Source of the DNA: a virus
Direction: 5' to 3' (one strand)
Length of the DNA: 40,112 nucleotides
Virus record (IMG/VR): IMGVR_UViG_3300027749_000224
Location: 1 to 40,112 of that record
Notes under the pieces: model-generated
What the model saw: only the letters and a program-made list of their open reading frames with translations
What the model was told of the DNA's origin: nothing
Databases searched by the model: none
Position numbers and translations under genes: made by a program
In this document: in pieces, positions 23,901 to 32,166 of the stretch
How the letters are laid out: each line of letters opens with the position of its first letter
Numbering within the stretch: position 1 is the first letter of the stretch

Positions 23901-26304
23901 CTTCAGCTTCAAATAGAGTAATCAATGGAACTCCATAAAATGTAGTAGTTGAAAATCTTACTATATAAATTTTATTTTTTGTATTTACATTTGTATCAGC
24001 GGAGAATACTATTCTAGCACCGTCAAAAAGTGCATAATTATCTAGTGGAGTATCTGCCGTGACAACAGATGCAACAGAGGTTCCATTAACTATAGATTGA
24101 TTATACCATGTAACAGTTATAATTGTATTTGTTCCTACAACTGAAATATCACTAACTAAAGTTATTGAAGGTAATACACCAATTGTATCAGTTATATATT
24201 GATTGACCTCAAATAATCCTGATACCCCGGTTGTAGGAACTGTTATAGTAGTAGAAAATGGATATATAGAGGTAGTCATCGTACCACTAGCTGTAGTAAG
24301 AATAACCGACGGGCCACCTTTGATAGTAGATATAGTTATAAAATTGCTATTAATATCAGTTATGAAATAATTAGTACCAGATACTATTCCACCGAATACA
24401 GTGCCACCAAAACTTATAGTATCATTAACGTGTAATGAAGATGTACTACTCAACAAAATCTGATTAGTTACTGCATAAGTAGTAGTTGCTGTTCTATTAG
24501 TAATAGCACCTGCAACAGGTGCTATCACTGCATCATATGTTGTCCAACCTGCTACATCCGGGTAATATCCAGTTTGTCCCGCTACATAAGTAAATGCATC
24601 TGTGGTTCTAGTGTCAAAAAAATCTACTGGATTTTTGCCTACTGCACCAGAATTAAATAATCTCAGATTAGGATAAAACTCAATAATTGGTCTTTTTGCT
24701 TTATTGGCATCACTAGTATATTCAGTTAATAATGCAGGTGTATTATTGTATGTAGCGGTTGCATTAATTACATCGATATGAAACCAACGATTACTTCTTG
24801 ACCAAGCATTTCTATTAATTGAATTTCTAGCAATAGTAATATAATCCGGATAGATAGGTACGTACAAGCTAGAGTCATAGTTTCCAACATCATATGGAGT
24901 CGTGTCCCACGGTGTATATTCACCTGAAGAAAATAAACCAGGAGACACTAAAGTAGTTACAGCTAGTAATTCTATATTAGTGCCAACTCCTTCTACATAG
25001 TATTCTGTATTACTATAAGTATTAGGGAATACGTTACCTTGAAAAATAACTTTTAATCCATTAGTAAAAACTACTCCATTTGGAGAAGTATATTGTTTTT
25101 TACCTAATATGTCAGTTATAACATTAATTTGATTTGTAGTATTGTTTTCAACTAGTTTAATAATACCGACTCTAGTAGAAACAGTATCATCTTGATAATA
25201 CAATGTATCTAATATTGGACTATTATATGGTTCTAATTGTATGTAACCTGTATTATTTCTATAGAAAAGTCTGTTGATCCACTCTACACCATATAATGCA
25301 GTTATCTGCTGTTCAGTTGGAATAGCATTGCCTAAAGCTAATGATATAACAGGGTTATTAGCCGCACCGGTTAATGTTATTTGATAGAAATTAGTTTCAG
25401 TGCCTAAATCATTTTCACCAGTGTTATAAAACATTAATGTGAGTCCATCTAATGATGTGATTCCATCAATGCCGCCTATATCATTTACATATGCACCGTT
25501 TACTTGACTATATGGCAAGGTAGAAACAACATCTACTGTGTTATCACCAGGGAAAATATAATCAGCTAATGCATTTTTTTGAGGTACATTAAATGTAATA
25601 GTACCAGTTGATGCACCGTTATTAGTAACACCATACACATCACGAGTTTGAAGATTAGTTTGCGTTGGACTATACCCCGTGACACCAGGTGCGCCTTGTA
25701 TCCAAAATTTAGAATTTTGATTTACGATAAAATTGTAAGTTCCGCCGCGTATTAAAGTTAATGTTGGGTTAGCTTCAGCATCAGCTAATGATTCAGATGT
25801 TATTAAGTAATCAGCAGGTTGTGATTCAACTATATAAGTAGCTTCAGTATATACTGCGCTAGGCTGTACGGTTACACGTTCGGGGCCGGTTGGTATCCAG
25901 TAATATTGATTATAATTTATAATTTTATCTAGATCAGTGAAAGAATCCCATGAATAAATTTGACTACTAAACAATCTACTATTGTTATCGGTTATTCCAC
26001 CGCGTAATGTTAGTGCATCAACTATACCCGGATAGCTAATAAAATCTTTTGCGGTAGTGTCATTTTCTTTTAAGAACACAACACCTGGATCCAATTGATA
26101 ATCGGTTCTAGTTTTAGTAGGTTCAGTTACATAGTAGTCATTTGCATTAACACCATACCCAAACTTACTACCAATATAACCTTCAATTCTTTCAGTATTG
26201 GGTTGTGCAACTAGCTGGTCTAAGGTTGCTGCCAAAAACTGAGCGTTGGTTGTGGTTTTGAATATCTCTGGTAGAAAATCTAGTGTTCTAACTCTTGTTG
26301 CCAT
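5914..26304 (-). CDS. Giant modular baseplate/tail structural protein, 6,796 aa
   Basis: This single uninterrupted frame directly follows gp6. Its N-terminus ([20 protein letters not shown], then [41 protein letters not shown]) and landmarks such as [18 protein letters not shown] near residue 1308, [20 protein letters not shown] near 3300 and [17 protein letters not shown] near 3529 match a very large structural protein family I know from marine T4-like phages. Insertions are an FG-GAP propeller (about 2335-2988), a BNR/Ycf48-like propeller (about 4957-5234), at least seven G(T/N)T(N/D)W modules and about thirteen YYV modules. A GEQIGY...[12 protein letters not shown] motif near 3657 recurs near 6707. 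It is rich in Thr, Asn, Ser, Val and Tyr; predicted mass is roughly 0.7 MDa. The position suggests a role in place of gp7 and peripheral baseplate proteins; this is inference. Confidence 0.85.
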   Translation of the reverse strand: MATRVRTLDFLPEIFKTTTNAQFLAATLDQLVAQPNTERIEGYIGSKFGYGVNANDYYVTEPTKTRTDYQLDPGVVFLKENDTTAKDFISYPGIVDALTLRGGITDNNSRLFSSQIYSWDSFTDLDKIINYNQYYWIPTGPERVTVQPSAVYTEATYIVESQPADYLITSESLADAEANPTLTLIRGGTYNFIVNQNSKFWIQGAPGVTGYSPTQTNLQTRDVYGVTNNGASTGTITFNVPQKNALADYIFPGDNTVDVVSTLPYSQVNGAYVNDIGGIDGITSLDGLTLMFYNTGENDLGTETNFYQITLTGAANNPVISLALGNAIPTEQQITALYGVEWINRLFYRNNTGYIQLEPYNSPILDTLYYQDDTVSTRVGIIKLVENNTTNQINVITDILGKKQYTSPNGVVFTNGLKVIFQGNVFPNTYSNTEYYVEGVGTNIELLAVTTLVSPGLFSSGEYTPWDTTPYDVGNYDSSLYVPIYPDYITIARNSINRNAWSRSNRWFHIDVINATATYNNTPALLTEYTSDANKAKRPIIEFYPNLRLFNSGAVGKNPVDFFDTRTTDAFTYVAGQTGYYPDVAGWTTYDAVIAPVAGAITNRTATTTYAVTNQILLSSTSSLHVNDTISFGGTVFGGIVSGTNYFITDINSNFITISTIKGGPSVILTTASGTMTTSIYPFSTTITVPTTGVSGLFEVNQYITDTIGVLPSITLVSDISVVGTNTIITVTWYNQSIVNGTSVASVVTADTPLDNYALFDGARIVFSADTNVNTKNKIYIVRFSTTTFYGVPLITLFEAEDGLVLPNEQTAVYRGYNNIGKDFYFDGTQWYAGQQKTTLNQSPKFDIFDDNGVSFGDPLVYTSTSFTGSTLFRYGIGSGTDDIYLGFPIRYSSVDNIGDISFDVSLNIDTFNYVDRTTAITQNVNTGYVYNYTDRTNYVRSLGWQTAISPSAQYQIFEFDWSILAPVYTFTCDISPMSSTKTNWPTVQVYINNHYVPVTDYIVTTTDNTTTINIPVIDAVETVVQILVLSDQVSNTAYYQIPDNLNNNPFNEDITTANIGDIRGQYQSIFYNNPNTTGNVFGSNNYRDLGNLVPWGNRIIQNSASLVLPSVFLRNQKHDLFDALLYNSRQYINFKNLLIDTVNNSSYSIMLTPAQMLDDAIIQMNAPRNNEQPFFWSDMLPAKAPYITNTYSFANSLDTSIYPLSQIYNFATSNYNGVLVYLTHNGKQTQLIKGVDYTISVNSPTLTVTTDLQPNDQITVNEYNQTYGSYAPNTPTKLGLYPATIPAVVLDTAYNPETYFIVGHDGSFTKLYGSYDPTTGKLVDFRDQVLLEYETRVYNNLKLSETVPAGSYEGVIIPGFFRDTDYSYDEFLQIYSESFLDWVGQNRIDYKTQFYNKNNQFSYNYVDSGNKINRQPIEQGYFRGLYLYYYDTSTPDQTPWEMLGLANKPTWWETRYGAGPYTSDNLVLWTDLSEGLVWNNGNSYIRPKYARPELLNIIPVDSNGDLVSPLISIVGAYDQNAFQRDWVVGDVGPAEFSYRRSSTWPFDLMRILAVTKPADFFNLGVDVDNYKYNIEFDQYLVNNRDHLIISDVPIYGSGTPATSYINWIVDYEKQVGVDATTNINTLLDNLDVRLIYRLAGFSDKNLLKFYVEKSSANSNNSSLLIPDESYQVLLYENQPFDRIVYSSVVIQITDRGYKVFGNSQTNAYFKVLAPKPNPAIETITVDTLTVKVATDFYDKTVTVPYGTEFYTVQQISQFLVSYGEYLIQKGVVFDEIENGIPINWNQMVAEFLYWAQTGWAIGSITSINPAAKILAINKDSYIVQPLTLQQFNFILNQNLYPISGTDMSVIRDGTAFTVTALNEGDTISYGQFNISNIEHGIVFNNLTLFNDVIYNLITGLRQNRIVVRGTKTAEWNGTVDAYGFILNQDNIQEWTREVKYTQGSIVKYKNRYWTAITIVQAKETFDEQDWLQTNYDQIQKGLLPNSQTRSYESTLYYDVNKANLENDADLLSFSLIGYRPRDYMALADLTDITQVNVYQNMIKDKGTLNAASAFKGATLAQGGIDYDLYENWAIMSGEFGGVLNNNFIQFKLNQTDLTGNPSIVGLINGIAINGVQQEVPIYSVFNYGRPITDVDILPTISNTQPSELYPTAGYVNYDDVKMASYYYSGLSTAQNSVGTTIPITEFYVRDYAWLANYLSDWKVYTPASLGSVISAQNNLNGTVTIRFSQAHNLTIYQIFAVVNFDVAIDNYYIVAAVVDPNSVIINLSLDPNITSLTGQGVGFRMQNQRVATAPEIINLPLLDNEFNKLKVWVDTNNDGSWAVYRKSLNYKYSNEITELGSETFGSAVAYTDNLGYMVADSDAGIVYRYRYYSDTNSYSAIQGITHGASFGSNISYIDDLFVISEPTGSPNVYIYQLINTTLVNTLQLYQTIAAPAGVTTWGTSTALSGDQNWLYISDIDNNYVYVYRKSALTDLYEYSTKITVAGLVSGDTFGYSIATDYYGDTVVVGTPYKDYNVNTANYGYTYVFSRTVQNSIARTSNQPFIPVVIPLAWTPATVTQTATATDSTTDRITVTSSAGFSVNDPVVFTGTLISAGAIAAATVYYVYDKPTSTTFRIALTRNAASYIQLATGTGSMTVTVQTTPLFVSVNGTSLNDNTYSVIGSSLYIYSSQSPTINAGDLINISGSNFVLTQTLTNEETPRVGVEFGTSVDVNRYANEILIGAPYELSDKNYEGAVHRYTNAGEKYGMIVGDTTCTITTPRTILINGFAVVLPIGDATTSATSINIVSIPNVYATTLNGKLVISLVDTTIGTAGNKLSLSVVNTATLSEMGITIYSQTQKIMCPHPAGRTQFGTVVKFDKSYSGSFIASAPVGERYSATTFDFTDDELDNDTVFDNNATQWIDVFTNAGAVYMFDYLSAYNENIDNPGNFVYAQSTNSLDVEYGTQPNFGTALDFNSNHVTIGTPNFVPNTGYNGQVITYVSQSSTPDWAVYRSSAPIVDVNRIFNIQLFSALTNNTLENLDYIDPLQGKLLGAVAENIDITSNNDPAGYNSPNNTQGGIVWSSDKVGQLWFNTSNTRFMNYHQNDLTYNSQWWGRVFPGSDVTVYSWISSNVPPSQYTGPGFPYNIDNYSVGGVINAEGLISPIYYFWARNTNIIFEMLGKTLSDTVLEYYIAQPQSTGITYFAPLLPSAYALYNAFAYINANDTVLNIGYSTGTNDDIPHNQYSLIRANYADDFLPGTPGSGAGYQYHGAVGIEQPIGLYNRMLDSMCGVDNAGGVVPDPLLPKAVQTGILSRPRQGFFYDRFGALKNYLQYANTVLAQFPIAEIRNPVFLKNTGESVDTTQYWSYINWWATGYDNNTKASIQVPVYADLSTLVVSAGTIVKVIANGSGNGETYIYGADTFWTRIGLDNGTIEFSSVLWDYPSARLGFGDNFFDTTPYDSYPSTETRYIIRSLNEEIYTNELLIFRNKSLILLFEYVQSETIESQNYLTWLNKTSFLDVSHTIRELLPIEVFRSDNQLFLEGYLNEVKPYHVVIKEFLFKYTRTEVFEGDITDFDLPAQWNSNIGEFVSPQLVYNGGDNVYQYPPTSAIWNNNAYTEWFNNYGLSIGIFVDETQSYVGKKDFQIGVLESYLSLNTVYCYVDNVNGFPINGIIKIGEEQIGYSGKDLLNNQLTGLSRGMNGTTITQHLPEEYIFMDIPPVIILNTGRNYVNPPIITAYIDTSIYPEPRVPAQLEPIMSLGSVIGVNVINPGAGYAVLPTIVIDPAYTLSIDSSQVNVLDNTININTAYDLQTGDLVVYTVGSNSTRINGLIEGQSYYVNLLEITPSPVFALYTMYTESIQDTNRIVLGTTGTGTQNFSIGAIGYCITNSMPIRENAITLRFDRTTYTSQVIDWESGALYGSFYAGDLNNSNQVASSSIKLYGEYPSIDSILASAAGATFEILDAENQQTLTWSSRTRNTVQTYGSSYTTTAYRNAIRINPNEGGAPVAGDIGSTVGFYIGMPVKFVGSTIGTTLVDSTTYYVKSLVQLPNASSTSSSNLEIGYNYVITVLGTTNWNSVADTVGKSYAVGDVVISKFTSSGTGTAALLEDTGFTISDTVDVNGVPGTVFAQNTATIVTAGLILYVGQLTNQAILTINYTGLRNAVATTRTTNNVTVLLTPTGQNGTIGFYTKMPLFFVTNSAGNNKTFGNIVENKIYYVLTVIDLETFTMSATPELPLMFEVTSTSSSNYSITCETTQGLSINEPIIFTGTTFGNIVAGATYYVREKFTNGTSFSISTSVNGEAVVLSTATGSCMLNSQDIAVQLTEGSGSMTMNVNLPVSPGQITGQQFTLYQTSQQYSGLSGTISNLLTRSISATLASVNRICISNFSGGLTNIYNGLKFNVEKDIGSLTTTGGPYTVTGTGTTALTVTSTSNVGNWLTVPLSSNPNLTNVLYVGMPIYFSGESIGTVSVNLVYYVFSIDSNPPAGTGRFTISEDQLFGTVYTVTTDSGIMTLSGEGYITVGNSLLNSTQAATITDSSTPSAATITVTNGSAFPNGTAVVLSSTGTLPAPFNVYTTYYVANKVGNTFNLVYVVGGTTIKTTTTGSGTHYVLESQVTMIQDVVTDPNFDVSYILGGYRIVITSAGQGYAVDNTVTIAGSDIGGTSPANDLTLTALTIDSIGGITSAVCVGTPAGTVEKYYLDVISSNQVAVYSNPELTAPVSGQNFAYSGITSTTATQTVASSDRITVTSSASFNINEPVVFTGTVFGGVSLGLTYYIYDKPTSTTVRISTLPALLSSLVQLNDGTGSMTMASSGDYALLPEPFFFSPSIVKFNNRVYQCVVSNNDNEFIIGKWELLSPDNRNLNALDRIIGYYHPTVNMPGVDLTQLVSGITYPNSTYLGNAFAPADEYTLDTVLTDQTFYPTGLNGQSITFKGSTYFIASNSSDYSSINTSTVSNWTINRLSNTLINITFIIYTGGTNGKFILSSNNTATPILVSDDGINWAATSLYNSNDPILLDSSGVTLNCVTYSSVAEVTVAVGSSIITSLTQPNDNVPYLWDQTFAFTNGFTNEFNSVAYASTAGFTGFIAVGLGQASASGTVAPTNYGIIYSSTDGMSWNQVSFNATNFSLNSVVGNSQTIVIVGDNGVIYTSFNGTIWFPQTSSVATNLNNIIWSEYYQQFIAVGDNGVILTAPINGITWTQRTSNVIENLQSSVSENVSGTLTVVGYNNTMLRSTNSTTWVLDNYVNTPEPVYNVQGDSFEAGYGPEELVAGVVTDNITMIVNTRPGTNWDQTIYQNIGYNVVSLEISPTSGTQTQYSFLNGVTTPIQLSVFLIDYTTGLSTTMILDSDYTIDWVNKIVTVAKPITYVSSTTHDTLRIDVYEVGNGDQLVKANTETDPIRYNEVTGFNEIYVNANYSAGIYQGSGLIKPTTSPVAAYALSTNGVNNTIQYDNVDNFVLNGAITFSGNVFGNIVEDQTYYVKSIGYATNRITISDTYNSSTGTAGTIFFLSTASGLMETIIQTGLGAAWSPPAVYHNGNLLVLGYSATVLRTKASTDTITTITTSGLVVDTPIVFSATIFGGIVHHQTYYIKSIYDSNEFTISETVGGPVFQLQNGTGSAEFISNDYSIGIADNGITASIIFAATYDNTVDYLAYSFLGQTQPTQYGYTLPQTQQFTGNGSTASFALDYYVGDVNPINAIVEVNGLRQTNGKYTISSDTNSILFYNPPVANTTVAVTSYNSTDRQYFSTQYGITGTPGTNLFSVTVTNTTASVANYDQVVTAGNFVIGEPYVIQSLGNTNWTSVGATSVTDDGLVAGTQYIISNLSTGNWNNLGAGGTVTGSIDNQTIDGVLTGVLTVTAMLTPSVLSTALVVGQTYTILTLGTTNWNTVAGTTGKTYTVGSRLVAQATATGTGTAVKDVVAINQDVSGTGVTAGTTITGFLTGAGGVGTYTLSATQTVASRTITLAARNGVIFTATAGGVQPGSGSAYIASFTATAVGSGTGTAIVGYDQSDFDEARYWLTTSSTSVLLINYPLIFNSVISGCGLSAGATYYVTSIIDSTTFTVSETVGGPSPVLATTTGSMVASVNGFTVAKITNINNVITPMAATIGITSTQAGSATVVNAGSFTPTKQYIIVALGTTNWNTAAGTSGVTYAVGSLFTAAVVGSGTGTAKLANALISASDPSLNLSIGESIQFKTLNLNAGSFSIGEQYCITSLGNTDWQSIASTYNWIYGSPTVGGIFTASGAGAGSGTAVSTTVNGISTIGTNYTVSAITTNPSSAFAFTIQDEFSASPTVTTAAVATTLFGYAGGSSGVIVTTNTNPNFVLNSLVRVDGVNGSVQLNNNLYYVRPISTTQYELYTQPYNPALYAVNYPVTTVSAYASGGYIWIDGLFTISNTFATATNDNGNRITVDSTDILIPNTPVYFTEYAASVGTNILGNILAKHKYYIFAVRPEISAGNFIVGNEYEITSLGNTDWEAIASSYDWTTGSPVVGGIFTASGTGTGTGTASGLQEFTISETPFPFQEEVQLVNATGSVYVTQYEQVNVDRLWVTINGYRVPSSALRLNSYNNLSILSQIVTGDEVIITSMMPTASPNEETYLLNVSQQGDGVVYRANHQTRTWLIQPLETLQDTIYLNDVTRVTNSIVQNVTAPALSNGTFNIGLTSNKNVICHIQVYNNTTGLSVSSSNFAVVIDNTAPVLQIQPVGVSAGNSLTITTVEGRLLYINGEQIGFNECDLIENTVSQLTRGANGTGMQTYIPLYAEAFGLIPSNQMTNVLYSETWNPIPGIYNTVDGDPLQIADTQGASFLRTDIT
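6830..6988 (-). repeat. Coding module repeat, G(T/N)T(N/D)W type, copy A
   Basis: It encodes [20 protein letters not shown] followed by EAIASSYDW and [17 protein letters not shown]. It is the copy nearest the C-terminus of the giant protein and is closely similar to copy B (7591-7752). A 10-bp inverted repeat lies inside it. Confidence 0.75.
7591..7752 (-). repeat. Coding module repeat, G(T/N)T(N/D)W type, copy B
   Basis: It encodes [20 protein letters not shown], then QSIASTYNW and [17 protein letters not shown]. It aligns with copy A over its full length without gaps, which suggests duplication of the module inside the giant gene. Confidence 0.75.
7836..7990 (-). repeat. Coding module repeat, G(T/N)T(N/D)W type, copy C
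   Basis: It encodes [20 protein letters not shown], then [20 protein letters not shown] and GSGTGTA. The final Gly-Thr tract and the central LGTTNW mark it as the same module as copies A, B, D and G. Confidence 0.72.
8603..8752 (-). repeat. Coding module repeat, G(T/N)T(N/D)W type, copy D
   Basis: It encodes [20 protein letters not shown], then [20 protein letters not shown] and TAV. It is most like copies C and G. Confidence 0.72.
8826..9016 (-). repeat. Two abutting G(T/N)T(N/D)W modules, shortened, copies E and F
   Basis: Copy F encodes [20 protein letters not shown], then [12 protein letters not shown]. It runs straight into copy [21 protein letters not shown] followed by GGTVTG. Both lack the usual terminal Gly-Thr tract, so they look like trimmed or fused units. 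Confidence 0.65.
10605..11435 (-). other. BNR/Ycf48-like beta-propeller segment within the giant protein
   Basis: At about residues 4957-5234 there are repeated blades of the type [85 protein letters not shown] and [14 protein letters not shown]. Each has the S(T/F)(D/N)G..W pattern of BNR/Asp-box and Ycf48-like propellers. It is followed by the conserved [21 protein letters not shown] receptor- or glycan-binding role is inference; no sialidase catalytic set is evident. Confidence 0.68.
11918..12160 (-). repeat. YYV-type coding module, paired with the copy at 18380-18625
   Basis: It encodes [20 protein letters not shown], then [24 protein letters not shown] and a terminal GTGSMT. The copy 6.5 kb away in the same gene has [19 protein letters not shown] and [14 protein letters not shown]. 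These are the two closest members of a family of about thirteen modules. Confidence 0.7.
14034..14192 (-). repeat. Coding module repeat, G(T/N)T(N/D)W type, copy G
   Basis: It encodes [20 protein letters not shown], then [20 protein letters not shown] and TAAL. It lies more than 5 kb from the other copies and interrupts a YYV module, as if inserted into it. Confidence 0.7.
17341..19300 (-). other. FG-GAP (integrin-alpha-like) beta-propeller segment within the giant protein
   Basis: At about residues 2335-2988 the blades are [114 protein letters not shown] and [18 protein letters not shown]. Seven blades match the usual number for an integrin-type FG-GAP propeller. Other modules are inserted between blades 4 and 5 and between blades 5 and 6. 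Confidence 0.75.
18380..18625 (-). repeat. YYV-type coding module, paired with the copy at 11918-12160
   Basis: It encodes [20 protein letters not shown], then [17 protein letters not shown] and [11 protein letters not shown]. It interrupts the FG-GAP propeller region of the giant protein, which suggests the module can be inserted between propeller blades. Confidence 0.7.
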
Positions 26305-26331
26305 TTTAAAAATCTTTTAGTTATATATTAC

Positions 26332-29300
26332 TTATGCTATCTGTAATTCGGCGGGTGTGAGAGCCGCAATGACAAGTACATCATTTGAAGTTGCTGCATT
26401 TACGAAAATTTCGTAAGGTAAACATTTAATCTCATATAAGTCTCCAAATTTCATTGTTGGGTCATTGGGTACTAATACGCATGAACTTACAAATTCACCA
26501 ATTTGATTGTGTATATATGCACTCAATTCGCTGAAGTAAAACGTATCCCCAAAGTCCCAATTATTAATGTTGAAATAATTATTCATAGCTGCCAATGTCG
26601 CACTACGTATTTCACTATCACTTGCGTTAGTTGCAGAGTTTTTAATTACTTTGATTGTACCCCTAAGTGCGGCTGATGCTTTAGCCCCAAACAATGGTTT
26701 AAACACTACGCTGTTGATAATAGCATTATCAGTTAACATCTTGTAATCTTGAACCTTACTATATTCAGTAGTCAAGTCGTTGATTGTTGGTCGAGTTGGC
26801 ATGGGTACTGTACCGGTAGTATCTTGTATCCAATTTTGATATGCTGTATAGTAGGCTTGCGTGACCACATACAAATCAATGATATTAGTTGTAGCTGGAT
26901 CAATGCGTGTAGTATTATTACTATTATGTCTATATTGAAACGCTAATCCTTGGCGCCCTGGCTTCATGCTATACTGCGGTTGTTTAACTAAAGTATAGTA
27001 TGGCGTAGTTATAGTTGGATCTTGTACTGTTATGTAAAATAGATTATCTGTATATGCATAAAATAATTGTCCTTCTGGATAATCATATTTTACAACATCT
27101 ACATCTGTAATAGTTGCATACTGATAAGAAACAATATTGCTTGGAATCAATTCGGTTCTAGTTAGATTAATAGCATCTTGAATTTCTTCAAAGAAAGCGT
27201 ATATTCCAATATTAGTATTTCCGGTTACATAACCGGTAATCTCATAAAAGAAATCTGGGTTATCTACTATAGTTCTATTATTAACATCAATACTAGCAAC
27301 TTGAACTTCAAAATCATTTATATAACCGTCACTTTCGACTGTTTGCCCAGTGATACTTCCAGTGACAGCTTTAGACAATGGATAATTTGAATTTGGTTGA
27401 GTATTAGTTTCTAATACTTTAACGAAATCTTGCAATATAACCCCAGAGAACGGATCGTATACTAACTTACCAGCTTCATAAGTAAATCTAGTATCAGCTA
27501 CACTCCCAAAATAATAATTTAATGATTTATACGTAACTGTATATCTATTATACCCAGTACTGGTAAATTTGACAAAATACCCAGCTTGAGAAGTAGGGTC
27601 TACACTCCATCTATCTTGTGCAATTGTTAGTGAATTGTCAAACACTAAAGTAAAATTTTGTTGTAACTCTAATCTAATAATACATTCATTTGTAACTGTG
27701 TTAGGCAATGTATTTTGAAACGCCGGTATTACTGTAGTAATAATTGCTCCTAATGGAACATACTTATTTAAAGTTATCGGTCCGGCTCCATTAGCAAAAT
27801 CACCCAATCCATTGTTGTAGCCGTCACCAATGACATTCAACACAGTTGTCCAAAAATATGTTACGTCTGATGGACCAGCAACACCATATACCAGTCTGTT
27901 GTTACTGTCAAAATAGTAACTATCCGGTGCTATGAATTTTATCAATGCACCTTTAGTAATATATTTTAAGTTATACGTAGAATAAGTTCCAACGGGCACA
28001 GGATTATCATTACCACTAAGTAAATCATAAAAATAACCAGATGTACTATTTGCATCTACTGTACTAGTGTGCCAATATACTAAATTATCATCGGAACTAA
28101 TAGTGGTGTTGTATCTAGGATAATTCTGAACATAGTACTGCAATGACTTGTTATCACCTAATATGTTTGCTAATGTATCGTTTAAGAAAGTTTGAATATC
28201 ACTAAGATTGGTAATATTTAATAGTGCGTACCCGTCAGTATCATCTAACCATATGCCACCGTCATTTGCATAACTATTAGAACTACTATACTTACCAGTC
28301 GGGTCAAGCAAGTCTAAATTTTTACTTACACCTACGCTACTACGATTGATAGCTTTACTTTTAATAATTGAACTATACAATGTGTATGGAAAGTTATTGT
28401 AATCTTCTCCGTTAACCATACGATTTTGTGTATAATAACGACTTGGTGCTCTTTGCTTAATGTCAGCTAATGTTTCTCTAGCTTGTGCATTAGTCACCGG
28501 AGTTTGTAGACTTAAACCAATTGTCAATGTCTCGACACGACCAACTCTGCTGACGTAGTTCATTGTAACAGTAAGATTTTGAATCTGTGTGGGCTGGATA
28601 GTATATGTCAATCCATTACCGGCACGAACATATGCTCTAAAATTACCAACTGGTATCTCGCTGAATACACCGTCACCAAACACATAACTTACTTGGTCGT
28701 TGAATCTACTGTTCACAGAATATATCTGCCTAACACTATTTTGTGTTTGAAGATATGCATTCGCATAGATATTATCTACTTTAATCCATAGTCCATAAGT
28801 ACCGTTAGTTTGACTTATTTGATATAACCATGCGTCAGTATTATTAACACCTTGAATATCACCAATGTCAAGTACTTGATTAGCTATTTGATTTTGATAT
28901 GCAAAATCAAAGTTTTGTAATGTACCTTGTTTGAAGTAGAAGAAAAATCCTGTGTTTGGGCTGCCGTATCCTAACTTGTCGTTACGATATAACATATTGA
29001 ATTGACTTGTAGGAGCAGGAGGAATTTCATATACATAATCTTCACCAACTGTGCTTACACTACATAATTCAAAATTCATGTTCATCCCATTAACTGTTGT
29101 AGAAAATGGTACTACAGGACTAGTTCCAGGTGGAACTTGTAATGTATATTCGTCTGTCTTTACCCCAAGAATCTGTGCAGAATTCGCAGGTAAACCTACA
29201 CGTTGTGTGTTTACTAATGCTGCATTTATAATCGTATTGTATTGTTCTAACCAATTTGGATTAGCTGGATCGTTCCACAATATAGGGATATTAGCTAAGT

Positions 29301-29706
29301 TAAATCCATTCAAATCAGTAAGATTTTGAGTAGTTCGCACACTTGTTACTTTTAAATAACCCTGCGCTGCTAAATTTCTTTTAGGAGTATAGCTTACAAG
29401 ATTGGCTAATTTGATAACGCTATCTCTACGTTCAGCCGTATCAATAAAGTTTTCACGGGTGTTTAAGTCATTACGGAAAGCAAGACCTTGCCCCATAAAC
29501 GCCATAACATCAAGCAATGCGATAAATTCTGAACTTTCAATAAAGTCATTGAATGTTTCAGGGTAGTAAATGCTTATATAATCTATGAAACTCTTGCGTA
29601 GTGTTTCATAATCATAACTACGGAAATCTGCTTGCTGGAAAGTTTGGTAAATGGTTTTCCAGTCATTTACCCCAAATATTGCTGATTGTCTTGAACTTGT
29701 AGCCAT
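26332..29706 (-). CDS. 6: Baseplate wedge subunit gp6-like (baseplate J family), 1,124 aa
   Basis: The N-terminus (FGVNDWKTIYQTFQQADFRS, then YDYETLRKSFIDYISIYYPE, FIALLDVMAFMGQGLAFRND, NTRENFIDTAERRDSVIKLA) is the signature of T4 gp6 and its aquatic-phage relatives. Residues about 330-470 hold the J-like part: DQVSYVFGDGVFSEIPVGNF, ETLADIKQRAPSRYYTQNRM, VNGEDYNNFPYTLYSSIIKS and KAINRSSVG. gp6 forms the ring of dimers that links baseplate wedges around the hub. T4 gp6 is about 660 aa, so this one carries some 460 extra residues, mostly in the middle and C-terminal parts. The ATG has a GATAAATA box 17 nt upstream and an AAGAG SD. It lies between gp25 and the giant gene. Confidence 0.93.
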   Translation of the reverse strand: MATSSRQSAIFGVNDWKTIYQTFQQADFRSYDYETLRKSFIDYISIYYPETFNDFIESSEFIALLDVMAFMGQGLAFRNDLNTRENFIDTAERRDSVIKLANLVSYTPKRNLAAQGYLKVTSVRTTQNLTDLNGFNLANIPILWNDPANPNWLEQYNTIINAALVNTQRVGLPANSAQILGVKTDEYTLQVPPGTSPVVPFSTTVNGMNMNFELCSVSTVGEDYVYEIPPAPTSQFNMLYRNDKLGYGSPNTGFFFYFKQGTLQNFDFAYQNQIANQVLDIGDIQGVNNTDAWLYQISQTNGTYGLWIKVDNIYANAYLQTQNSVRQIYSVNSRFNDQVSYVFGDGVFSEIPVGNFRAYVRAGNGLTYTIQPTQIQNLTVTMNYVSRVGRVETLTIGLSLQTPVTNAQARETLADIKQRAPSRYYTQNRMVNGEDYNNFPYTLYSSIIKSKAINRSSVGVSKNLDLLDPTGKYSSSNSYANDGGIWLDDTDGYALLNITNLSDIQTFLNDTLANILGDNKSLQYYVQNYPRYNTTISSDDNLVYWHTSTVDANSTSGYFYDLLSGNDNPVPVGTYSTYNLKYITKGALIKFIAPDSYYFDSNNRLVYGVAGPSDVTYFWTTVLNVIGDGYNNGLGDFANGAGPITLNKYVPLGAIITTVIPAFQNTLPNTVTNECIIRLELQQNFTLVFDNSLTIAQDRWSVDPTSQAGYFVKFTSTGYNRYTVTYKSLNYYFGSVADTRFTYEAGKLVYDPFSGVILQDFVKVLETNTQPNSNYPLSKAVTGSITGQTVESDGYINDFEVQVASIDVNNRTIVDNPDFFYEITGYVTGNTNIGIYAFFEEIQDAINLTRTELIPSNIVSYQYATITDVDVVKYDYPEGQLFYAYTDNLFYITVQDPTITTPYYTLVKQPQYSMKPGRQGLAFQYRHNSNNTTRIDPATTNIIDLYVVTQAYYTAYQNWIQDTTGTVPMPTRPTINDLTTEYSKVQDYKMLTDNAIINSVVFKPLFGAKASAALRGTIKVIKNSATNASDSEIRSATLAAMNNYFNINNWDFGDTFYFSELSAYIHNQIGEFVSSCVLVPNDPTMKFGDLYEIKCLPYEIFVNAATSNDVLVIAALTPAELQIA

Positions 29707-29723
29707 AAATATTCTCTTTTAAG

Positions 29724-29731
29724 TATTTATC
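29724..29731 (-). promoter_or_regulatory. Candidate late promoter box GATAAATA
   Basis: The box lies 17 nt before the gp6 start, followed by TTAAAAGAG as SD. It is in the 51-nt gap between gp25 and gp6 and would drive gp6 and the giant gene, whose own 27-nt upstream gap has no such box. Confidence 0.6.
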
Positions 29732-29757
29732 ATACCTGAGAACATGAGTTTTTTAGG

Positions 29758-30207
29758 TTATTGAATAGAAGCTGTGCCGGACGCATTGTTAAAAAATACA
29801 TTTAACAACTGTGCTTGATTGAAGGGAGATACTGCTACTTCTAATTCTAGTAATATTCCGTTCTCTTGCGGGAAAGCCCTTACTGAATTCAGTGCTAGTC
29901 TTGGATCTTGTCCGGCCATTCTGCGTATTTCAGTTTCTAATTGAAACTGTACATCTGCTGTATTTGGCTCAAAAACAAAAGACCAGAGTGTAGTTCCATA
30001 TCCAGGTTGACCTACTTTTTGACCCTGTGAGATATTTAGTGAATTTACGAAATCTTGTAATACCAGTGGGGTATCTACTACCATAAATTTATTGCCGATA
30101 TTTACTGGATCAATTAATGATCCTGTTCCGCCCGCAGGGCCAGTAGGTAAATTAGTTGACCTAGGTTTGTTTGCTGATATCGTGCTAAATCCAACGTATG
30201 AAGGCAT
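29758..30207 (-). CDS. 25: Baseplate wedge subunit gp25-like, 149 aa
   Basis: MPSYVGFSTISANKPRSTNL is followed by GNKFMVVDTPLVLQDFVNSL, then GQPGYGTTLWSFVFEPNTAD and LETEIRRMAGQDPRLAL. This is the gp25/GPW (type VI sheath-initiator) fold, which nucleates tail-sheath assembly on the baseplate. The length is close to T4 gp25 (132 aa). I place the start at ATG 30207-30205. The longer frame, to a GTG at 30267, overlaps the upstream gene and adds residues absent from the family. There is no clear SD. A CATAAATA box ends 4 nt before the ATG, overlapping the stop codon of the 649-aa gene. Confidence 0.93.
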   Translation of the reverse strand: MPSYVGFSTISANKPRSTNLPTGPAGGTGSLIDPVNIGNKFMVVDTPLVLQDFVNSLNISQGQKVGQPGYGTTLWSFVFEPNTADVQFQLETEIRRMAGQDPRLALNSVRAFPQENGILLELEVAVSPFNQAQLLNVFFNNASGTASIQ

Positions 30208-30211
30208 GATA

Positions 30212-30219
30212 TATTTATG
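30212..30219 (-). promoter_or_regulatory. Candidate late promoter box CATAAATA overlapping a stop codon
   Basis: The minus strand reads GCATAAATATATC then ATG. The TAA of the box is also the stop of the 649-aa gene. The box is 4 nt from the gp25 start, the same spacing as at 5905-5912, so a leaderless gp25 transcript is possible. Confidence 0.45.
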
Positions 30220-32164
30220 CTTGTAAACTAATTGGTTGACTAGTAGCAGGTTCCGGATAAGGTTCACCGGTCACTAAAGTATATTGTTTTCTTTGTAATT
30301 CTACAATTTTCTTTTCTAAATCATCTAATTCTTTTTGTGCTGATACTGAAGCCCTTTCAAGTGCTGCAATTTCAGGATCGCCTTGTGGTAATTTTTGTTT
30401 AGCTTCTGATGCTTTATATCTTGCATTCCCGGCAGCTTTTGATACATCCCAGCGTTTATCTTTTAATTTTGCAATTTCTTTTATCACTATATCTTGCTCT
30501 GCCAGTGATGCGCTATCTGTTTTAATATTGTTAGGCACTGGTGGAACTCCGGAGAAGTTTGGCATTTGAATTTTATTACTGCTCAACATAGAACCAAGTT
30601 GAGATGTTAATTGACTTCTATCTACTGTTCCGGTAGAGACTGTAGGTAATTTTATCGGAGAAGAACCGCCTGCATTCATAGCATTAATACTAGCCGTCAA
30701 TGATGCGGCTGCTGAGGGCGGTAAACCACTAGTAGCTAGCGCAGATAAAGGTACTTTTTTAGTTGCTTCTATACTTCGTGATACTGAGGCCGAGGCGCTT
30801 TGTGAACTTAGTTTAGGTACCAAATCACTATTTACTGCATTACTTATTGGTCCTGCACTTAATGAAGTAAGTGTGCTTGCCGCAGCAGTTGGTTTTGATA
30901 TATTATTCATCGCAACAGCAGATGCATTTCTAATTACTGCTCCCCATGCACCAAGTCCTGGGACTGAACTTATTGAATTTACTGCTATGTTTCCAATAGT
31001 TTTAACATTTACTGGTGTGCCCGTTGCGACCGCCCCGATTGTTACCGCAGCTATAGCGGATAGTCCACCCGGTAATGCTCCTATACCACTCCCGCCGCCG
31101 CTGGTTCTATTAGTTGGACTTCCGGCTTTTAAAGCATTTATGCTTGATGTTACCAAAGAACTAACCTGCCCGGGAGTTATTTTAGTGCCCCTAGCTGCTG
31201 CTGTGCTTAAACCAATACTTTGTGCTATCAATGATGCTGTGGCAGAATTGATTTTACCCCCACCCGTCGCTGCTCCAATTTGAGCTACCGAACCAACTAA
31301 TCCATTTATTTGACTTTGATTGAGATTTTTTCCAGCAGCTAATGTTTGTGCTATCCCAATACCTTGAGTTATAGCTGAAGTAGGAATTGCATTTTTACCT
31401 TGTGTGGTATTTAATGCCCCTACAATACTTCCTATTTGACTAGGATTAAGACTCTTACCACTAGATAATGCTTGTCCTATGCCAATGCTTGCTCCTATTA
31501 AAGATGCGGATTGCCTTGCTGCACTACTAGTGCCGCCAGTTGCTGCTCCTATTGCATTGATTGTTGAACTTATTTGACCTTGGCTAAGATTTTTACCATT
31601 AGTTAATGTGTTTGCTATTCCAATTCCTTGACTTAACAATCCGGCAGTAGCATTACTAATTATGCTGTTTTTTCCACCACTTGCCAAAGCATTGACAGTT
31701 GACATTAATAATGCACTAGTTTGAGGACTCATTCCGCTAGCAGCAGCTTTTGCAGCATTTAAACTTGAAGTCAATGCATTTGTGCCGGGCATTGTTTGCA
31801 ATGATGCTATTTGTGATGCCGGCAACGCTGCAACTGCTTCAGCCGCTACTTGATCTTCTGCATTTTTCGCAGCAATTGCTGTTAAGTTTTGTGGTACATT
31901 TGCTTGCAATGGTTTAAAAGATTTTGTTATAGCACCAAATGCAGATGCCGTTAAACTTTTTACCGCCCCTGCTTGAGCCATTAAACTTTCACCAGGTTTG
32001 CCTAGGGGTCCTAACCCAGCAAGTGAGGCTCCTATAGAACCTAATCCACCGGTGGTGTTAGTGGCAAGATTTGATGCAAAATTACCCGAAGATATAGCTG
32101 CTGCTACATTACTTCCAGCGCCTGTTATTTGATTAGTTATAGTAGATGCTAAATTGTCAGCCAT
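30215..32164 (-). CDS. Ala/Ser-rich helical-repeat structural protein, 649 aa, function unknown
   Basis: I do not recognise a named family. Residues about 1-135 are Ala/Gly/Ser/Asn-rich. Residues about 172-345 form four tandem repeats of 44-46 residues, such as QGIGIANTLTNGKNLSQGQI, SIGIGQALSSGKSLNPSQIG, QGIGIAQTLAAGKNLNQSQI and QSIGLSTAAARGTKITPGQV. A partial unit lies around 138-164. Residues about 350-545 are low-complexity Ser/Ala/Pro. Residues about 555-628 form a charged coiled coil (EIAALERASVSAQKELDDLE then KKIVELQRKQ). The position between the gp5-like spike and gp25 argues for a baseplate or assembly role. Its ATG is preceded by GAGGATAAGT, which contains the stop of the spike gene, so translation is coupled. 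Confidence 0.7.
   Translation of the reverse strand: MADNLASTITNQITGAGSNVAAAISSGNFASNLATNTTGGLGSIGASLAGLGPLGKPGESLMAQAGAVKSLTASAFGAITKSFKPLQANVPQNLTAIAAKNAEDQVAAEAVAALPASQIASLQTMPGTNALTSSLNAAKAAASGMSPQTSALLMSTVNALASGGKNSIISNATAGLLSQGIGIANTLTNGKNLSQGQISSTINAIGAATGGTSSAARQSASLIGASIGIGQALSSGKSLNPSQIGSIVGALNTTQGKNAIPTSAITQGIGIAQTLAAGKNLNQSQINGLVGSVAQIGAATGGGKINSATASLIAQSIGLSTAAARGTKITPGQVSSLVTSSINALKAGSPTNRTSGGGSGIGALPGGLSAIAAVTIGAVATGTPVNVKTIGNIAVNSISSVPGLGAWGAVIRNASAVAMNNISKPTAAASTLTSLSAGPISNAVNSDLVPKLSSQSASASVSRSIEATKKVPLSALATSGLPPSAAASLTASINAMNAGGSSPIKLPTVSTGTVDRSQLTSQLGSMLSSNKIQMPNFSGVPPVPNNIKTDSASLAEQDIVIKEIAKLKDKRWDVSKAAGNARYKASEAKQKLPQGDPEIAALERASVSAQKELDDLEKKIVELQRKQYTLVTGEPYPEPATSQPISLQA
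31130..31651 (-). repeat. Tandem coding repeats, about 135 bp x 4
   Basis: Four consecutive units of 44-46 codons encode (Q/S)(G/S)IGxxxxLxxGKxLxxxQI-type helical pairs in the 649-aa protein. The units are diverged at DNA level, so this is an old, maintained expansion. Confidence 0.75.
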
Positions 32165-32166
32165 AC

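Noticed and set aside
29731-29757. Possible terminator in the gp25-gp6 gap
   Set aside because: The T-run is on the plus strand and no convincing stem precedes a T-run on the transcribed minus strand.
30208-30267. Longer gp25 start (GTG at 30267)
   Set aside because: The extra 20 residues overlap the coding end of the upstream gene and do not fit the gp25 family N-terminus; ATG at 30207 gives the expected length.
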